DNA from: Lonicera japonica
Taxonomy: Eukaryota; Streptophyta; Magnoliopsida; Dipsacales; Caprifoliaceae
Direction of reading: 5' to 3'
Assembly (NCBI GenBank): GCA_021464415.1
Contig: CM038471.1
Location: forward strand, 11,675,173 to 11,739,172
DNA length: 64,000 nucleotides
Both the position numbers and the translations under genes were made by a program. The notes beneath the pieces were generated by a model. It was not told the DNA's origin. It saw nothing but the letters and a program-made list of their open reading frames with translations, and did no database searches. Within the stretch, counting starts at the first letter, position 1, and each line of letters opens with the position of its first letter. Shown here piece by piece: positions 46,684 through 58,902 of this stretch.

Positions 46684-48033
46684 TGATGTGATCCAGCTTA
46701 GCCTCTTTAGCCAAGAAATTAGCCTTATGTTCTTGCGTATTCTCACGACCGGCTAGCTGAAGAATTTAATTAGTTTTAATTATTTATTTTATATTTCTTA
46801 AAGTCCCAGGATTATTATTATTTAAAGTCTTTCCTTGTTAGGAATGTATTGGGCTTATTTTAGATTGTTTATTAGTTTCCTTATTGCATTAGGAATATTA
46901 TAGGAGTTATTATTTTCCTTTTCTAAGTAGGAAATAGTTTCCTTTTTGAATTAGGATTAAGGCTTTGTTTACTCCTATTTAAAGGAGGCACATTATTGTT
47001 TTTTTATTAAAAAGAGTTTTGATAATTAATTAAATTGAGAGTTTTCTCTTTGTGTTCTCTACGAGCATGTTGAACATATTGAATTGAATTAATTCAATTG
47101 TTCTTGACTTATCAATCTAGCAACCACACTAGATTATGGCGTTATTCATTACACCGAGGTTCGCGCTTCTTTAAGCGTTGGGTTGAGGTTTTCGCCTTTC
47201 ATCTTTTTGACGTATTCCAAGGTTCTTGTTACATTCGTAGTTCAAGGGTTGAGGATCCATTAGTCTGGTTAAGAAAGACGATCCATGATGGTAGTTTTGA
47301 AAAAGAACTGTTTTACCCATGGTACAATCCATCAGAAATTTCTCTCGCTTATCAATCCTCATGCTGTAGAACAATATGGTGAAAGTGGTGGATAAGTTTT
47401 AAATGAGACTCTTCATCAGGAGTGAATAAAAGGATATCGTCTTTATTAACCAGGTTAATGGATCCTCAACCCTTAAACTACGAATGTAGCAAGAACCTTG
47501 GAATACGTCGAAAAGATGAAAGGCAGAAACCTCAACCCAACACTTAAAGAAGCGCGAACCTCGGTATAATAAATGATGCCACAATCTAGTGTGGTTGCTA
47601 GATTGATAAGTCAAGAACAATTGAATTAATTCAATTCAATATGTTCAACATGCTCTTAGAGAACACAAAGAGAAAACTCTCAATTTAATTAATTATCAAA
47701 ACTCTTTTTAATAATAAAACAATAATGTGCCTCCTTTAAATAGGAGTAAACAAAGCCTTAATCATAATTCAAAAAGGAAACCATTTCCTACTTAGGAAAG
47801 GAAAATAATAACTCCTATAATATTCCTAATGCAATAAGGAAACTAATAAACAATCTAAATAAGCCCAATACATTCCTAACAAGGAAATACTCTAAATAAT
47901 AATAATCCTTAGTCTTTAAGAAATATAAAATAAATAATTAAAACTAATTAAATTCTTCAGCCAGCTGGTCGAGAGAATACGCAAGAACATAAGGCTAATT
48001 TCTTGGCTAAAGAGGCTAAGCTGGATCACATCA
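46684..48033. repeat. large palindrome: 600-bp arms around a 150-bp spacer
   Basis: The left arm is about 46684-47284 and the right arm about 47433-48033. They pair over nearly their whole length, from TGATGTGATCCAGC at the outside to GGATCCATTA near the centre, with scattered mismatches. The arms look like two inverted LTRs: they carry CTCCTATTTAAAGGAGGC (TATA-like) and TGAGAGTTTTCTCTTTGTG. Transcription across it would give a long hairpin RNA. Similar frames appear on both strands only because of the symmetry. Confidence 0.9.
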
Positions 48034-49084
48034 TTCTTCCTATATGAATTTAGATTTCCTATTTATTTTTAGAAAAGATTAATGACTAATAATGTCTTCA
48101 ATTACTTTTTTATTTTCTTATAAAAATTAATAATGTTTTCCTTTACTTTTTAATATGTTATCAAATGCACCTTAAATGTAGTGGGTAAGACATAAATTTT
48201 AATAAATCACTAATCTTAGTATAATTTATATAAAGAAGATGATGTAAAAAAAGGACGCTTGGCTTTGAAAGTGGAATGAATATGTGTGCTTTATTATCGA
48301 AAACAATTAACCATATATTAAAGGGCAAGATTAAGGGACCCCATATTAGCTTTTAAAAAATTAGGACATGGTATATTTGCTTTCGGCTAATTTTTGGATG
48401 TAATTTTTGTTACTTTTTTTTAGAACTTCCCATATATTGATGTTAATTTAATTTAAGAGAGAACTTAATTTGCCATTTGTCATTAATTTTAATTTAAGAA
48501 ATAACTTATTAATAGTATAGATATATTTATATTCCTATTCCCCATTTCGTATTGTGATGTATGTTATAGTTAGCATGCTACCATTTTTGTGGCCAATACA
48601 AAGTATTTGAGAAAAGTTATACGATGATTTATTGGATTTGAAGGAATTAGAAGAATATTTAGAAGAAGTATAAGTTGATATGCTATTTAAATATGTCTCT
48701 TTCTTTCTTTGTTTTTCTAAGTTTATTTTTTCAGTAACATTACTAACTAACGCGATTTTTCTTTTATCTATAATCAACTTCTATGGGCATATGACATTGA
48801 GTGTCACGTTCAGTCATTCCTGCCTATTTTTCTATATATGTGTATTGATGGGACTACAATGTAATTTTTATTATCATAATCTTATTCATTATTTTTCTTG
48901 TTTCATGCAATAGTCTTCACATTCATTTTTTATTTTATTTTATCCATTCTTTTATTGTCTTAATTAATCTATAGTACTCTTTTGTGGATAAAAAAATATA
49001 TTACTTTACATGTGTAAATAGTTTTTAATTTGACATATTTTTTTTTCTTTTTTCTTCTTCCTCTTTTTTAAAGAGGACAATAGT

Positions 49085-49150
49085 GTTTCTACACTTCCCC
49101 CCTAGTGGGACTTGAACCCATCCGCTTGAGGATCATATGAAGTGGATTAC
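49085..49150 (-). repeat. tRNA-like fragment with a B box
   Basis: On the minus strand, GGGTTCAAGTCCCAC fits a polymerase III B box (GGTTCRANNCC). The upstream sequence does not fold as a clear tRNA and lacks a good A box. It is possibly a SINE remnant. Confidence 0.3.
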
Positions 49151-50770
49151 TACTTAAAGATGTGTCTAAATGCTAAAAAGTGAAATATACTATTCATTTG
49201 TAGAATGGCACTAAAATACTATATAATAATCGATTAATTAAAATTTCTACCCAATGCATTTATTTATTCTTTTGTTTTAAGGTTGTTGCAGATGTCGCTG
49301 GAAAACAATTATAAGAAGGACCATATTGACTAATTTTCTGCACACAAATTGTTATTTTAATAACTCTTTCATATGTTCTATTGTATTTTATGCCTATATT
49401 TTTTGTAATTTATTCACAGACTCCATTTTGTAAGAACTTTTTTATGTTTTTCCTATAACCGTTATGTTCATTATATAATTTAGTTTGGTATTAGTTACTT
49501 ATTTCTTTAGCTGCATTGAAAGGCTTACCACAAAACATAAAAAAAAATTGTCTTTCACTGCACACACATAGGGTGTGCCGGGAAGCTAGTATTTAATTGA
49601 TTTCCTTATACGTATTCATGCCAATTGACTCTACCAATTTAATACTTTAATATTAAAGACAATTCTTCCTATTGGATGCCTATTTTAATTGACAAAAAAT
49701 AAAGTTGGATTATCATAATTTTTTGTTGGATTCACCTTATGATTTGTTAAGAGCGGATCTAGGGTGTGTTTTGACGAATATAGTGAGTATTTTGATTTTA
49801 TACATTAGTTTGGCCATGGAAGAATTATAATTGAATTTTATAAATTACTTGAACTTGAATGATTTTATTTTCTGCATCTATTAGGGTCAAGAGACCATAG
49901 TGTGACACAAGAGTAGAGTTTATGCGCATGAATACTTAGGAGGATGATATTGAATATATGATTCCGAAACTCTAGTCAATTAATTCATTAATTTTATTAG
50001 CTTGCTTAATATTATTTAGTTATTTAATTTAATTTAATTTACTTGCTTTGTTTTATTTTATTTAATTTGTTTGATTACCATAAAATTTTCTTAACTAGAT
50101 TATGAGTTTAGTGAAACATTAACAAGATAATTATAAAACATACTATGTGAGTCCTTGTGGGATCGACCTCGCTTACATGCTACACTATAAACTGATCCGT
50201 GCGCTTTCGAGTATTAAAATTTATCACAACACTCTATAAGAGAAAACCTATCACTAATGGATGAATATAATTTGTTTGGTGATACACACCAATGTATAAT
50301 AACTCTCAAGTGTATACAAAGATTTAAGATGAATCTCGCGTTATAGTTGTCAAATTTGATCAAGATTTATAGCTCAAAATGATAATAAATTGATCAAATT
50401 GAATCTTTTGAATATAGATGATATAATGATAAATAGATGAAATAGTGATTCAAGAGAGTTTAAATGTATCTTGGATGTCCAATATATTGTCCCAAAGAAT
50501 ATATGGTCGTTTTGGAGGTTAGGTGTGGAGATTGCTTCAAAAATTGGCAAAAATAAAATATCCAATGGCTATATTCTGAGGTATCAGTCGATTGAGCAAG
50601 GCCCATCAGTCGACTGATGGCCATTGTCCATCTGGCCAAAATCCCAAATTTTGGACTTCTAAAATTTTGATTCAAAATTCATTTTAATGCTTGGGAGATA
50701 TTGAAAACATATTTCTAAGATACCTATTTTTGTTTAAACTCAAAAATCATTCGTATGAATTTATTTTAAA

Positions 50771-52530
50771 GACTACCACTAGAATATATCAAACTATAAA
50801 AGTGAGACTTCTTAGTTATCTTATAAAATTAAAGCCTTTGTTTTATGTTTCTTAACTAAAATTTACTTTTTAAAGATATAACCAAACATATCCTTATTAT
50901 CTGATTTATTTATTTATTTTTATAGTTTTGGCATCTCCATGATGGTTAGCTTTTAACATGTATATATGTCATATAGTTTTTTTTAATGCAAGAATTAACC
51001 TTTGTGTTTGTTTTACATCTGAATCTAGGTTGTGTTTTAATATGCTTATATGCTTTCCTTTTGATTTAAGTACTGAGAGCTCTGAATATATATGAGAAAT
51101 GTAAGTATGCTTTTATCAACTATCATGATAAGTAAGGGAAAGTAATTGCTTCCTATCATCTTAAATCGGGCAATCCTTACATACGTGCTTGAAGCTTGCT
51201 TATAATTTTTAGTTTTGAAACTTCGAGGAAAACATTGTGTATCATGAAGATAGACAAATTGTTTTGGAAAGTGCCTTACCATTCTCTAAAAATGTTGTGC
51301 TAGTTCCAATTGTGTCTCCTGCTTTAATTTTCCATATAGTATCCAATTCAAGGTTTTTATTTTGGTTCAAAATGGTGTTCTTAGGTTAGCATTTGATGAT
51401 GAGTTTTTCAGCTGATTGATCCATGAGAAAGAGATGTCATTTAATGTATTGCACAGAAAGATTATGAAAGTCAACCTTGTTTACCACTCGTTTACCACCT
51501 CAAGTTGCACACAAAAAGAATATGAAAGTCAATGTTGTTTACCACCTTAAGTTGCTCTTGAGGATGGAATTGTGTATGCATGGAGCATCAAAATAACCCC
51601 TTGTAAAGTGTATTTTTACGGAACAGTAACTACTACGTCAAATCGTGTATTATGTTACTTCTCGCAAGACTTAAATAGTTTGCTTCTCGTTTCATTTGTT
51701 GACTAGGATTTTGATAAATTGTATTCCATTGCTTTATCTCGATGTCTTGATGGTGAGAATGAAATAAAGACTAATCGGTTCTTGAGAGTATACCTATCTA
51801 TTATCTTTCTCTTTTTAAAATTCAAACCTTAGTTGCTTATATAATTGAAAACATGTTTGAGAGATTTTCTTTGGGACAGTTACGGTGTGTCTAAGAAACA
51901 TCACTTAAATAGATTGGAATATCGTATCTAAAGCAAACAAAAAAATTGTCTCTTTTAGGGAAATGGCTTTGGAGTTTCCCATAAAAGCAAAATTCCCTTT
52001 GGTGCACATTAATTAGGAGCAAATATGGTATTCAAAAGAATGGTTAGGATTCAAACATAGTGGGTAGAGGTTCATTCCATAATCTATGGAAGGTCATCTA
52101 TATGACTACGTTTGGTACACCGAATAAGGAAGTGGGATATATAGGAAAATTACCCGATATAATAAGAGTAGGAATTAGTTGGATAGAAATTACATGGGAT
52201 AGGATTGGAAATGAATCAGTCCTATAAGGAATATATATATATATACAAGAACCAAATGAAAATTTGAAACATCTAGCTATGCTTTTACCATTACTTGATC
52301 AATTCAAGTTCCATTAATAACAAATTCGATCAATTTGATAGGCATAAGGACTGTGCCAGATCGTGAAAGTTCCAGATGAGACTCCATGAGGATTTTTATG
52401 AGCTTGAATCCATTCCAATTATGCAATAAATCTTTAAATGGACGAATCAAATATAAATTGTCAAGAATCCAGTAATCTAACTCGATCTAGTTTTACAAAT
52501 AAGTTGACCATAAATAAGATAAAATAGCAT
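50771..52530. other. relic intergenic sequence
   Basis: No gene was recognised. A partial duplication at 51.46-51.56 kb repeats TATGAAAGTCAA and GTTTACCACC with CAAGTTGC. A stretch at 52.10-52.26 kb has the style of a MITE (ACGTTTGGTACAC), but its ends were not confirmed. Confidence 0.35.
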
Positions 52531-53640
52531 TTTTTTTTGATAGGAAACAAACTAAATTCATTAAACTGCAAAATCAAGTACAACGAAATTAATGCATATT
52601 GGACAGAGGATAAGACATCCATTGACACAAATAACACAATAAAATTACAAAACTACTAACAATAAATTAGATTCTGCAACAAGAAAAAAAGGAAGAAGAA
52701 GAAGAAGAAGAAAAAAAAACCCTTAAATGCATAAAAACTTTACTTTTATGTAAAATAATTAAACTAGTATAGCGAATAAGTAGTAGTCGATCTAAATCCA
52801 AGCTAATACCTTAAAGATAAGAAAGTTTGTCGAAATCCAAGATTTTAGGAACCGAGATTAAAACAGATTTTTAATTTTGATTTTAAAATTATCTAAACTA
52901 AGAAACTAAAAATTAAACTAAACCAATTAAATTAAAGCAAGCAAGTAAACAATATAAATAAATTCCAAGGAAAATAATCCACCACCATGGACATAAATAA
53001 AAAGTATCCAATTATATCTTTAATATTCATCCATACTATATAAACAAATTCAAATTCAAATTCATTCTTTCTTTTATGGTGATCACAAGAGATCATTCCT
53101 TTATTTTAAAAATAATTAAAGTACTAGAAAGAAAACAAATGTTATAATAATTGTAATTTGAAAATCTATTATAAATCGAGACGGATAATTACAAATTAAT
53201 TAGAATTAAATCAAGCACACTACATCCATGGCGGTTTCATCCTTCCTTCGTGGGAGAGAAATTAGCCAAGCATATTAATTAAAGGTCACATGCAAATAAA
53301 ATAATAATTCATTATTAAAACTATAACTAAAGTATTTGAATACAAAGTATAGAAAACTAAAAAGAAAACTAGAAAGCGTTCCTAATTATGATTTTCAGAC
53401 TGGTGTGTACTGTATGACTTTACGTTGTCCGATCCACTGCTTCACCTTCAATACTTCAGCCGTATGGCAACTAGTATATGGAAGAAGAAAATATGTGGGG
53501 ATTTTATCTCTCTATTCTATATATTGTATATATGTATGTATCTATCGTATATATGATTTTAGATTTAGAGAATGGGTATATTTATAGGATTAAGAGATAT
53601 AAAAGTATAATGGATTTAGGAAATTAAAGAAATAATAAGT
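52531..53640. other. relic retroelement sequence
   Basis: It starts with a T run followed by GATAGGAAACAAACTAAATTC, the style of a reversed LINE 3' end. The rest, with CCATGGCGGTTTCATCC near 53.23 kb, has the style of a reversed Tat/Athila LTR. Neither can be bounded. An (AAG)n run lies at about 52.69-52.71 kb. Confidence 0.3.
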
Positions 53641-53642
53641 AT

Positions 53643-54125
53643 GAGTTTAATTAAGATTCTAATTAAAAAAGAGAAAAATGAGTTTGATTTGAATTAGGTT
53701 AGAGAATATGAAACTGGAGTCTCTCTCACATGGAAAATTGATGAAAGAATATAGTGGGCATGCAATCTGGTGTAGCGGGGGTACAACTCTTCCCGTAGAC
53801 CTTCAAGTGTATAATTCTTCAAAAATTAAATTGACCTTCAAGTGTATAAATAATGGGTTTATGAGATTACAATTGGAAAAGAGATAACGAGTTTGAGTTT
53901 AATTAGGATACTAATTAAGAGACAGAAAAAAGAGTTTGGTTTGAATTAAGAGAGAGAATATGAAATTATAATCTCTTTCTCTCTTACATGGGAAATTGAT
54001 GAAAGAATCTAGTGGGCATGCAATCGGGTGAAACGCAAGTACAACTCTTCCTATAGACCTTCAGGTATATAATTCTTGAAAAATTAAATTGACCTTCGGG
54101 TGTATAATTCTTCAAAAATTAAATT
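53643..54125. repeat. tandem duplication, period about 258 bp
   Basis: GGGCATGCAAT occurs at 53756 and 54014. Each copy has AAATTGATGAAAGAAT before it and GTACAACTCTTCC, TAGACCTTCA and AAAATTAAATTGACCTTC after it. Two diverged copies. Confidence 0.75.
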
Positions 54126-54399
54126 GTTATTATCATGTGTTAAACCTTGAATCTTTTCTTGGGACTTTAAAGAATAAGTCTTTACCAACTCAACTAGCTA
54201 TCCATTCAGTAAATTTGATGCATCTTTAAATCTTTTTCATCTCCCTCTTTGGACTTTAATTGAATTCTTCCACATTTTTAGATTTTTTTCCTACAAAAGA
54301 CAAAATAAATATATTCCTCTGCATTTTAAGTATTAGTTATATACTAACAAAATATTATTTGTGGGTTTAAATTACAATTTTGGTTACTTATCAACTACT

Positions 54400-55235
54400 A
54401 CACCACCACTATCCAAATTATATAGAATCATATCCGTATTATTGAAAATCTTTGAAGCTGCAGTCCATAGATCACTAAAAATCGAAACACTGCTATTTTT
54501 TTTTTCGAAAACCCTTTAATTTCTTTCTTTCTACAACACCCATGCCAGAGCTAACATCGAACTTCTCCATAATGCTAAAATCCTCTTGTTATTTTGGGTG
54601 AAACTCCACTTGATGATAATGAATTCGGACTATCTTTTTGGAAAGAGCCACACTACACAAACTGATCTAGAATCTTAAACGTACCGCCTTAGAAAAATCA
54701 CAATGAAGTAGAATATGATCTATGTTTTCTCCATCTCTCTTGCATAGACAACACCGCGAAGGAAACAAACACATACCCTTCTCAATTGAACCATGTCACA
54801 AGTATTCACTTTCGCCAAAGCGGCAAGCCATGCAAATACTCTCACTTAAGAAGGTACTTCATTTTTCCAAATCACAATGAATTGAGGCAATCTAGGATTC
54901 AAAGAGGACTTCAAAAGGATATCAAAGAAGGATTTGCAAGAAAATACCCCGGAAGGATGGCCCACCCAAACTCTTATTCGGACAATTGATAACAAAATGA
55001 ATACTCTCGATAATGTTCAACAATGAAATGAATTCCTCACACTCCCATCACTAAAATTTCTTGAAAAGTCTAAAAACCTAATAGTTATTGGATTGACAGG
55101 ACCAAGACAGATTGAATCGACAATGATTGCAAAGGACTCTTTTAAAGGGAAATTATCCACCCACTTATCTTCCTAAAACCAAATTTTATCCCCTTTTCCT
55201 ACAATGAACTTTTTCGCAATGAACTTAGATAAAAT
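54400..55235 (-). pseudogene. LINE (L1-like) ORF2 C-terminal relic
   Basis: Read on the minus strand from 55235, frames encode GKGDKIWF and KWVDNFPLKESF. Then come WKNEVPS, RVFAWLAALAKVNTCDM and, after a frame change, CCLCKRDGENIDHILLHCDF. This is the zf-RVT region that follows reverse transcriptase in plant L1 elements. Stops and shifts are frequent. The reverse transcriptase itself is not seen, so it is a 5'-truncated or eroded copy. Confidence 0.75.
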
Positions 55236-56340
55236 AGTATCTTAGAACAATGGTGCCTCAGATCAAACAGGTACTCATAAAGTTAATTTGTATTTATAAA
55301 AATAGAGTCATTTGGATTTTGGGGTCCTTAATTTATTTATTTATTTTTTTTGAGTTTGGGATCCACAATTTTCATTTCTTGAACCTTAGGGGCTGTTTAG
55401 TTAGTATTTCTAGACAAATTTTTTTAAAACTCAACTTAAAATCAATTTTACTTTTACATTTCCCAAAATTTATTTCACTTTACTATCTCTCTAAAAAAAC
55501 TTGTAAAATACCATAACTTTAAATCCAAAAATCAAAATTAGGGAAAAATATATATATTTGAAACCTACTCGTCGAGATCTATAAAATAAGATCCATAGTG
55601 ACTATTTTATGAGATTTTTTAGTTGGTTGAAAAAAACTCAAACAAAAACTAAATTCACTTTTCAACATACTTCCAAATTCTACCAAATACCATATTTTAA
55701 AAATTCAACCTAAAATCTCAACTCAAAATATCAACCAAACATCACCAGAGTCCAAAATAATATGACAAATCCGTTAGTCAAAAGCTAATGTACGTTAGTT
55801 AACACAAAATTTTGCACAAACTTTAAATAATACCCCTTATTCATTCATACAAGCATTACACTTGGACACCAAACTCAATATATCAAAAACTTCATAGGAT
55901 TACATAGCAAATTAAATATAGATTTTAAATTATCTTCTCAAAAATTCATTTAAGCTTCAACCACTTGGATCACCAGTCATCTTTGCTTATTATGTTAATT
56001 GTTGCTCCAGTTTTACCATCACACATTTGCTTCATTAATTGTGTTCTAACTATTAACTGGTTTAATATAATTCTTTACTCACTCCGGTTCAAAATAATAT
56101 TTTATTTGAGGATTTCATGAATAAAAAGTCTTCTAAAGTGATTAGTGTACCAAGTTGTACAATAAAAAATAATATACTTGTAGTATTGATTATTAATTAA
56201 AAAAATATTATATAGATTATCAATTTGAAAAAGGGGGAATATTATTTTAATATTGGCAGCATTTTATAATTTTATCATGTGATAGCAGTTACATGACAAA
56301 GTGTAAGGTGTTTGATCACCATTTTTTTTAGTTTAAATAT
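55236..56340. other. AT-rich sequence with a possible Tourist-like MITE
   Basis: 55.39-55.75 kb begins GGGGCTGTTTAGTTAGTATTT and ends with an imperfect inverse (ATCAACCAAACATCACC), which could be a PIF-type MITE. No clean duplication was found. Nothing else recognised. Confidence 0.3.
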
Positions 56341-58902
56341 TTTTTAATATTATATAGTGTCTAGACCAACTTTTGCACACCTCGATTATTCCTTGCAGAT
56401 ATTTTTGTAGTTGTCAAGATTTGACCTCTCTAGATCAAGATCAAATCCAACATTAATTTAAGTATGTTATCACTGTCCTACTTGCCGGTGATTTTGATGA
56501 TCATTCCAATTCAGACTGAAGAGCAAAATTTTTCTAAAAATAATAATTGAGTACAGAGCCATAGAGGCTCACTGGCCAAAAGCTTTCAAAGTATCCACGT
56601 GATGACTTTGGGCCATAGATTTTGACTAGTGTAATGACCGGTGTGAATAAATAAAGGGTATTATCAGAAGTTTGGACAAAATTTTGTGTTTATTAGAATA
56701 TTAGGCTTTGACTAATAGATCTTTTAATTTTGGACTCTAAAGTCCATAAATAAAAACCATGGACGCCAAACTCAATAAACAAAAACAATGGATCTCAATG
56801 TGCAAATGACTTATAAAAATACGAAAAATATGTATATCTTAGCTTTGTTGGACTTCAAATTTGATAAATTTAATTTAATCTAAGTATTATTAGTAGAGTT
56901 TTAAAAGGAAAGGAAAAAGCGTGACTGAAGCGTTTTTTGTATGCAAAACATAATTTTAGTTAAAAATAAAAACAAAAAAGTTTATATAGGTATAAAATTA
57001 AACAAGATAAACACTAATAATTAACATAATCATATATCCCAAAAACTTTCATCAAAAACATCCTTTTTCAATCTACAGCTGAAGTAAAATTTAACAATTA
57101 TTGGAGAAGCAAATATAGGCGGCATTAATTTAGCAAACACCGAGCCTACTGGGCAATAAATAAATAACTCATCAGCCTTTTCTAACAAAAGTAAAGTAAC
57201 ATAAGAAAATAAAACACGTAAGGCATATGCCTCGAACGCCTGCGGGTTATTGCGCGCCCCCAAAGAAAAAAAGTGTACGCCCCAGATCCAAAAGGCTTGT
57301 GCATTTCATGTAGATTGCACAACTTTGTGCACCTCCGCTCGTTTTTGCTGAAAAGCATCTTAAGGAGCGCCTTAGTGTGCGCACTAGAACGCCTTTGAAA
57401 ACTGATTATTAGCACCTGGCTCATTTAGCTAACAGGAGAACTTTAGATTGAGTATGTTGAAACCAAGAGCTCACAAAACTAATGAATTATTTCCAATAAA
57501 CCTCATAAAAATCAACTATCCAATATCATCAAAAGTATATAGCTAAACACCATAATAATAATAATAACAAGAAGTAATAAGAACAATAACGAAGTACTTA
57601 ACTAATCAGCTTCCCAGTTCTCCCTACATTTCCTCTTAGCATGCGTCGTCTAGAATCCGCTTACAAACCTCATCGCTACAGCTCTAATCTACAGAAAAAA
57701 ATTCACTTGGCTTTGGCATGATTGACACTGACCCAAACAATCAATAACAAAGACAGATTTCACCATCATAACTTGTAGTACTTTTCAAACCATGGAATAT
57801 AGTTAACACAGCCGGTCCCTAAAGTGGATCACTATGCGTTGGTGAGAGAAAACTGCGGCTGAAGGGCGGCTGGTCCACAAATAAGTTTTCAACTAGTAAG
57901 TGGGAGCTATAAAGTCATGGAAAATCGGAAATTTTACAATTTTGGATCATTTACCTGGAGATGGAGACATGTTACCAGTGGTTCAACTGCATTATCTGTG
58001 ACCTGATTTATAGTTTAGGTGGTCTAACAGCCACTGCACCATATACAAGTTACTCTTCAACTTAGCAATGACCGTTGGAATTGTAATTATTATTTTTATT
58101 CTAATATTTGTTGGTCTATATAGTACTTGAAGTCACCTTTCTTAGAAAACTGTAAATATCATTAGCTGATTTTGTGTCGGAGGAATACTAGTAGGCCTGA
58201 GAGAATCCGGTGCTCCAGGTGAGGATGCTGCTAATATATATGTTTGCAATCTGCAAAAAAGTGTGTCGACACTAATTTGTTAATCAATAAACTAACAAGA
58301 TTTGGACAGTAGCAATATTTAGCATGGATTAATTAATGTATATTGTGCATAAATCGAGGTGTAGATAATGGGGGGAGTTTAGGCACATGTTTTCTTGAAT
58401 ACGAATTTAGAAAGAATTATGATGGTTAGCTGCCATTGAAAGCTGGAATATTAAAACTATTACGGAGATTTATTCGACTTCACCATTAAAATTCTGCCTA
58501 TGCCACTGCATTAGCCACTCGTGTAGAGATGGCAGCTGCATTTGGGCAATTCAAGTTAAAGTCTAGGAGAAGTAGTTAAAACTAAAGAATTATTAAGGCA
58601 GGTAAATATATATAGAAGAAACTGCATGTTTAGTTTGAGGAGGACAAAAATTATTATCCGAATCTGAGTTGAGGCAAGTGGCTAAACGATATAACAAACT
58701 AATTAAGGTTGTCCAAGACTCTTTAATTCCGTACCTTTCAGTGCCATGGCCGAATTCATTGCTTCATGGTGTGCTTGAGAGAAAGAAAGCTCGGATTAAA
58801 AATAGATGCAAGAAAGCAGTGTTCAATGGCAGAAGCAGCAAGGGGGAGTCTGGTAAGAACCAGTCTTTGGATCACAATAAACCAAAACACGCATACAAGT
58901 CA
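56341..58902. other. relic intergenic sequence
   Basis: The phrase GACCAACTTTTGCACACCTCG at 56.36 kb also occurs, diverged, at 5.02 kb, so both may belong to one SINE-like family. A GC-richer piece at 57.2-57.4 kb has CGCC-rich short motifs but no usable frame. At 58.71 kb, GTCCAAGACTCTTTAATTCC repeats a stretch of the F-box pseudogene at 59.01 kb. Confidence 0.35.

Larger units (their letters stand above)
45903..49589 (+). mobile_element. non-autonomous Helitron, 3.7 kb
   Basis: The 5' end is TCTACTATTAATAAAG right after an A. The 3' end is a hairpin (GCACAC...GTGTGC, 49560-49578) then CGGGAAGCTAG, followed by T. This gives the A|TC...CTAG|T insertion pattern with no target duplication, as expected of Helitrons. 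No Rep/helicase frame is seen. The interior carries a large palindrome (46684-48033) and at least one more Helitron-like start (TCTATACTATCAAATGAC at 46514). Confidence 0.7.
44674..50231 (+). mobile_element. Tat/Athila-type gypsy solo LTR, interrupted by a Helitron
   Basis: CTCTA flanks the block (44669-44673 and 50232-50236). The left part has the phrase AACTCCAAATAATGCGTTTC and text on acid-like short repeats usual in plant Tat LTRs. The right end has CCTTGTGGGATCGACCTCGC and closes with TTTATCACAACA, the characteristic end of these LTRs. No internal genes or primer site follow. The LTR is in two pieces, 44674 to about 45441 and about 49590 to 50231. The exact left base is uncertain because the duplication can be read as CTCTA or CTCTATA. 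Confidence 0.55.
44340..50770. mobile_element. second copy of the 8.65-kb LTR family, split by insertions
   Basis: 44340-44673 matches the first half of the LTR at 8.65-9.06 kb (shared ACCATACGTCCGCG, TTTTACAAGTG). 50237-50770 matches its continuation at 9.1-9.7 kb (shared ACTCTCAAGTGT, CAATGGCTATATTCTG, CATCAGTCGACTGA). Both outer ends of the copy are truncated or too diverged to define. The split is explained by the Tat-like LTR between the two halves. Confidence 0.7.

Noticed and set aside
47098..47620. Two similar 73-94-codon frames on opposite strands
   Set aside because: They mirror each other because they lie in the two arms of the palindrome. No domain was recognised and they overlap LTR-like sequence.
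49085..49150. Functional tRNA gene
   Set aside because: A B-box-like sequence is present on the minus strand, but a cloverleaf and an A box are not. Kept only as a possible SINE remnant.
57030..57424. Overlapping minus-strand frames of 77 and 80 codons in a GC-richer patch
   Set aside because: No domain was recognised, and the composition comes from short CGCC-type motifs in repeat sequence.
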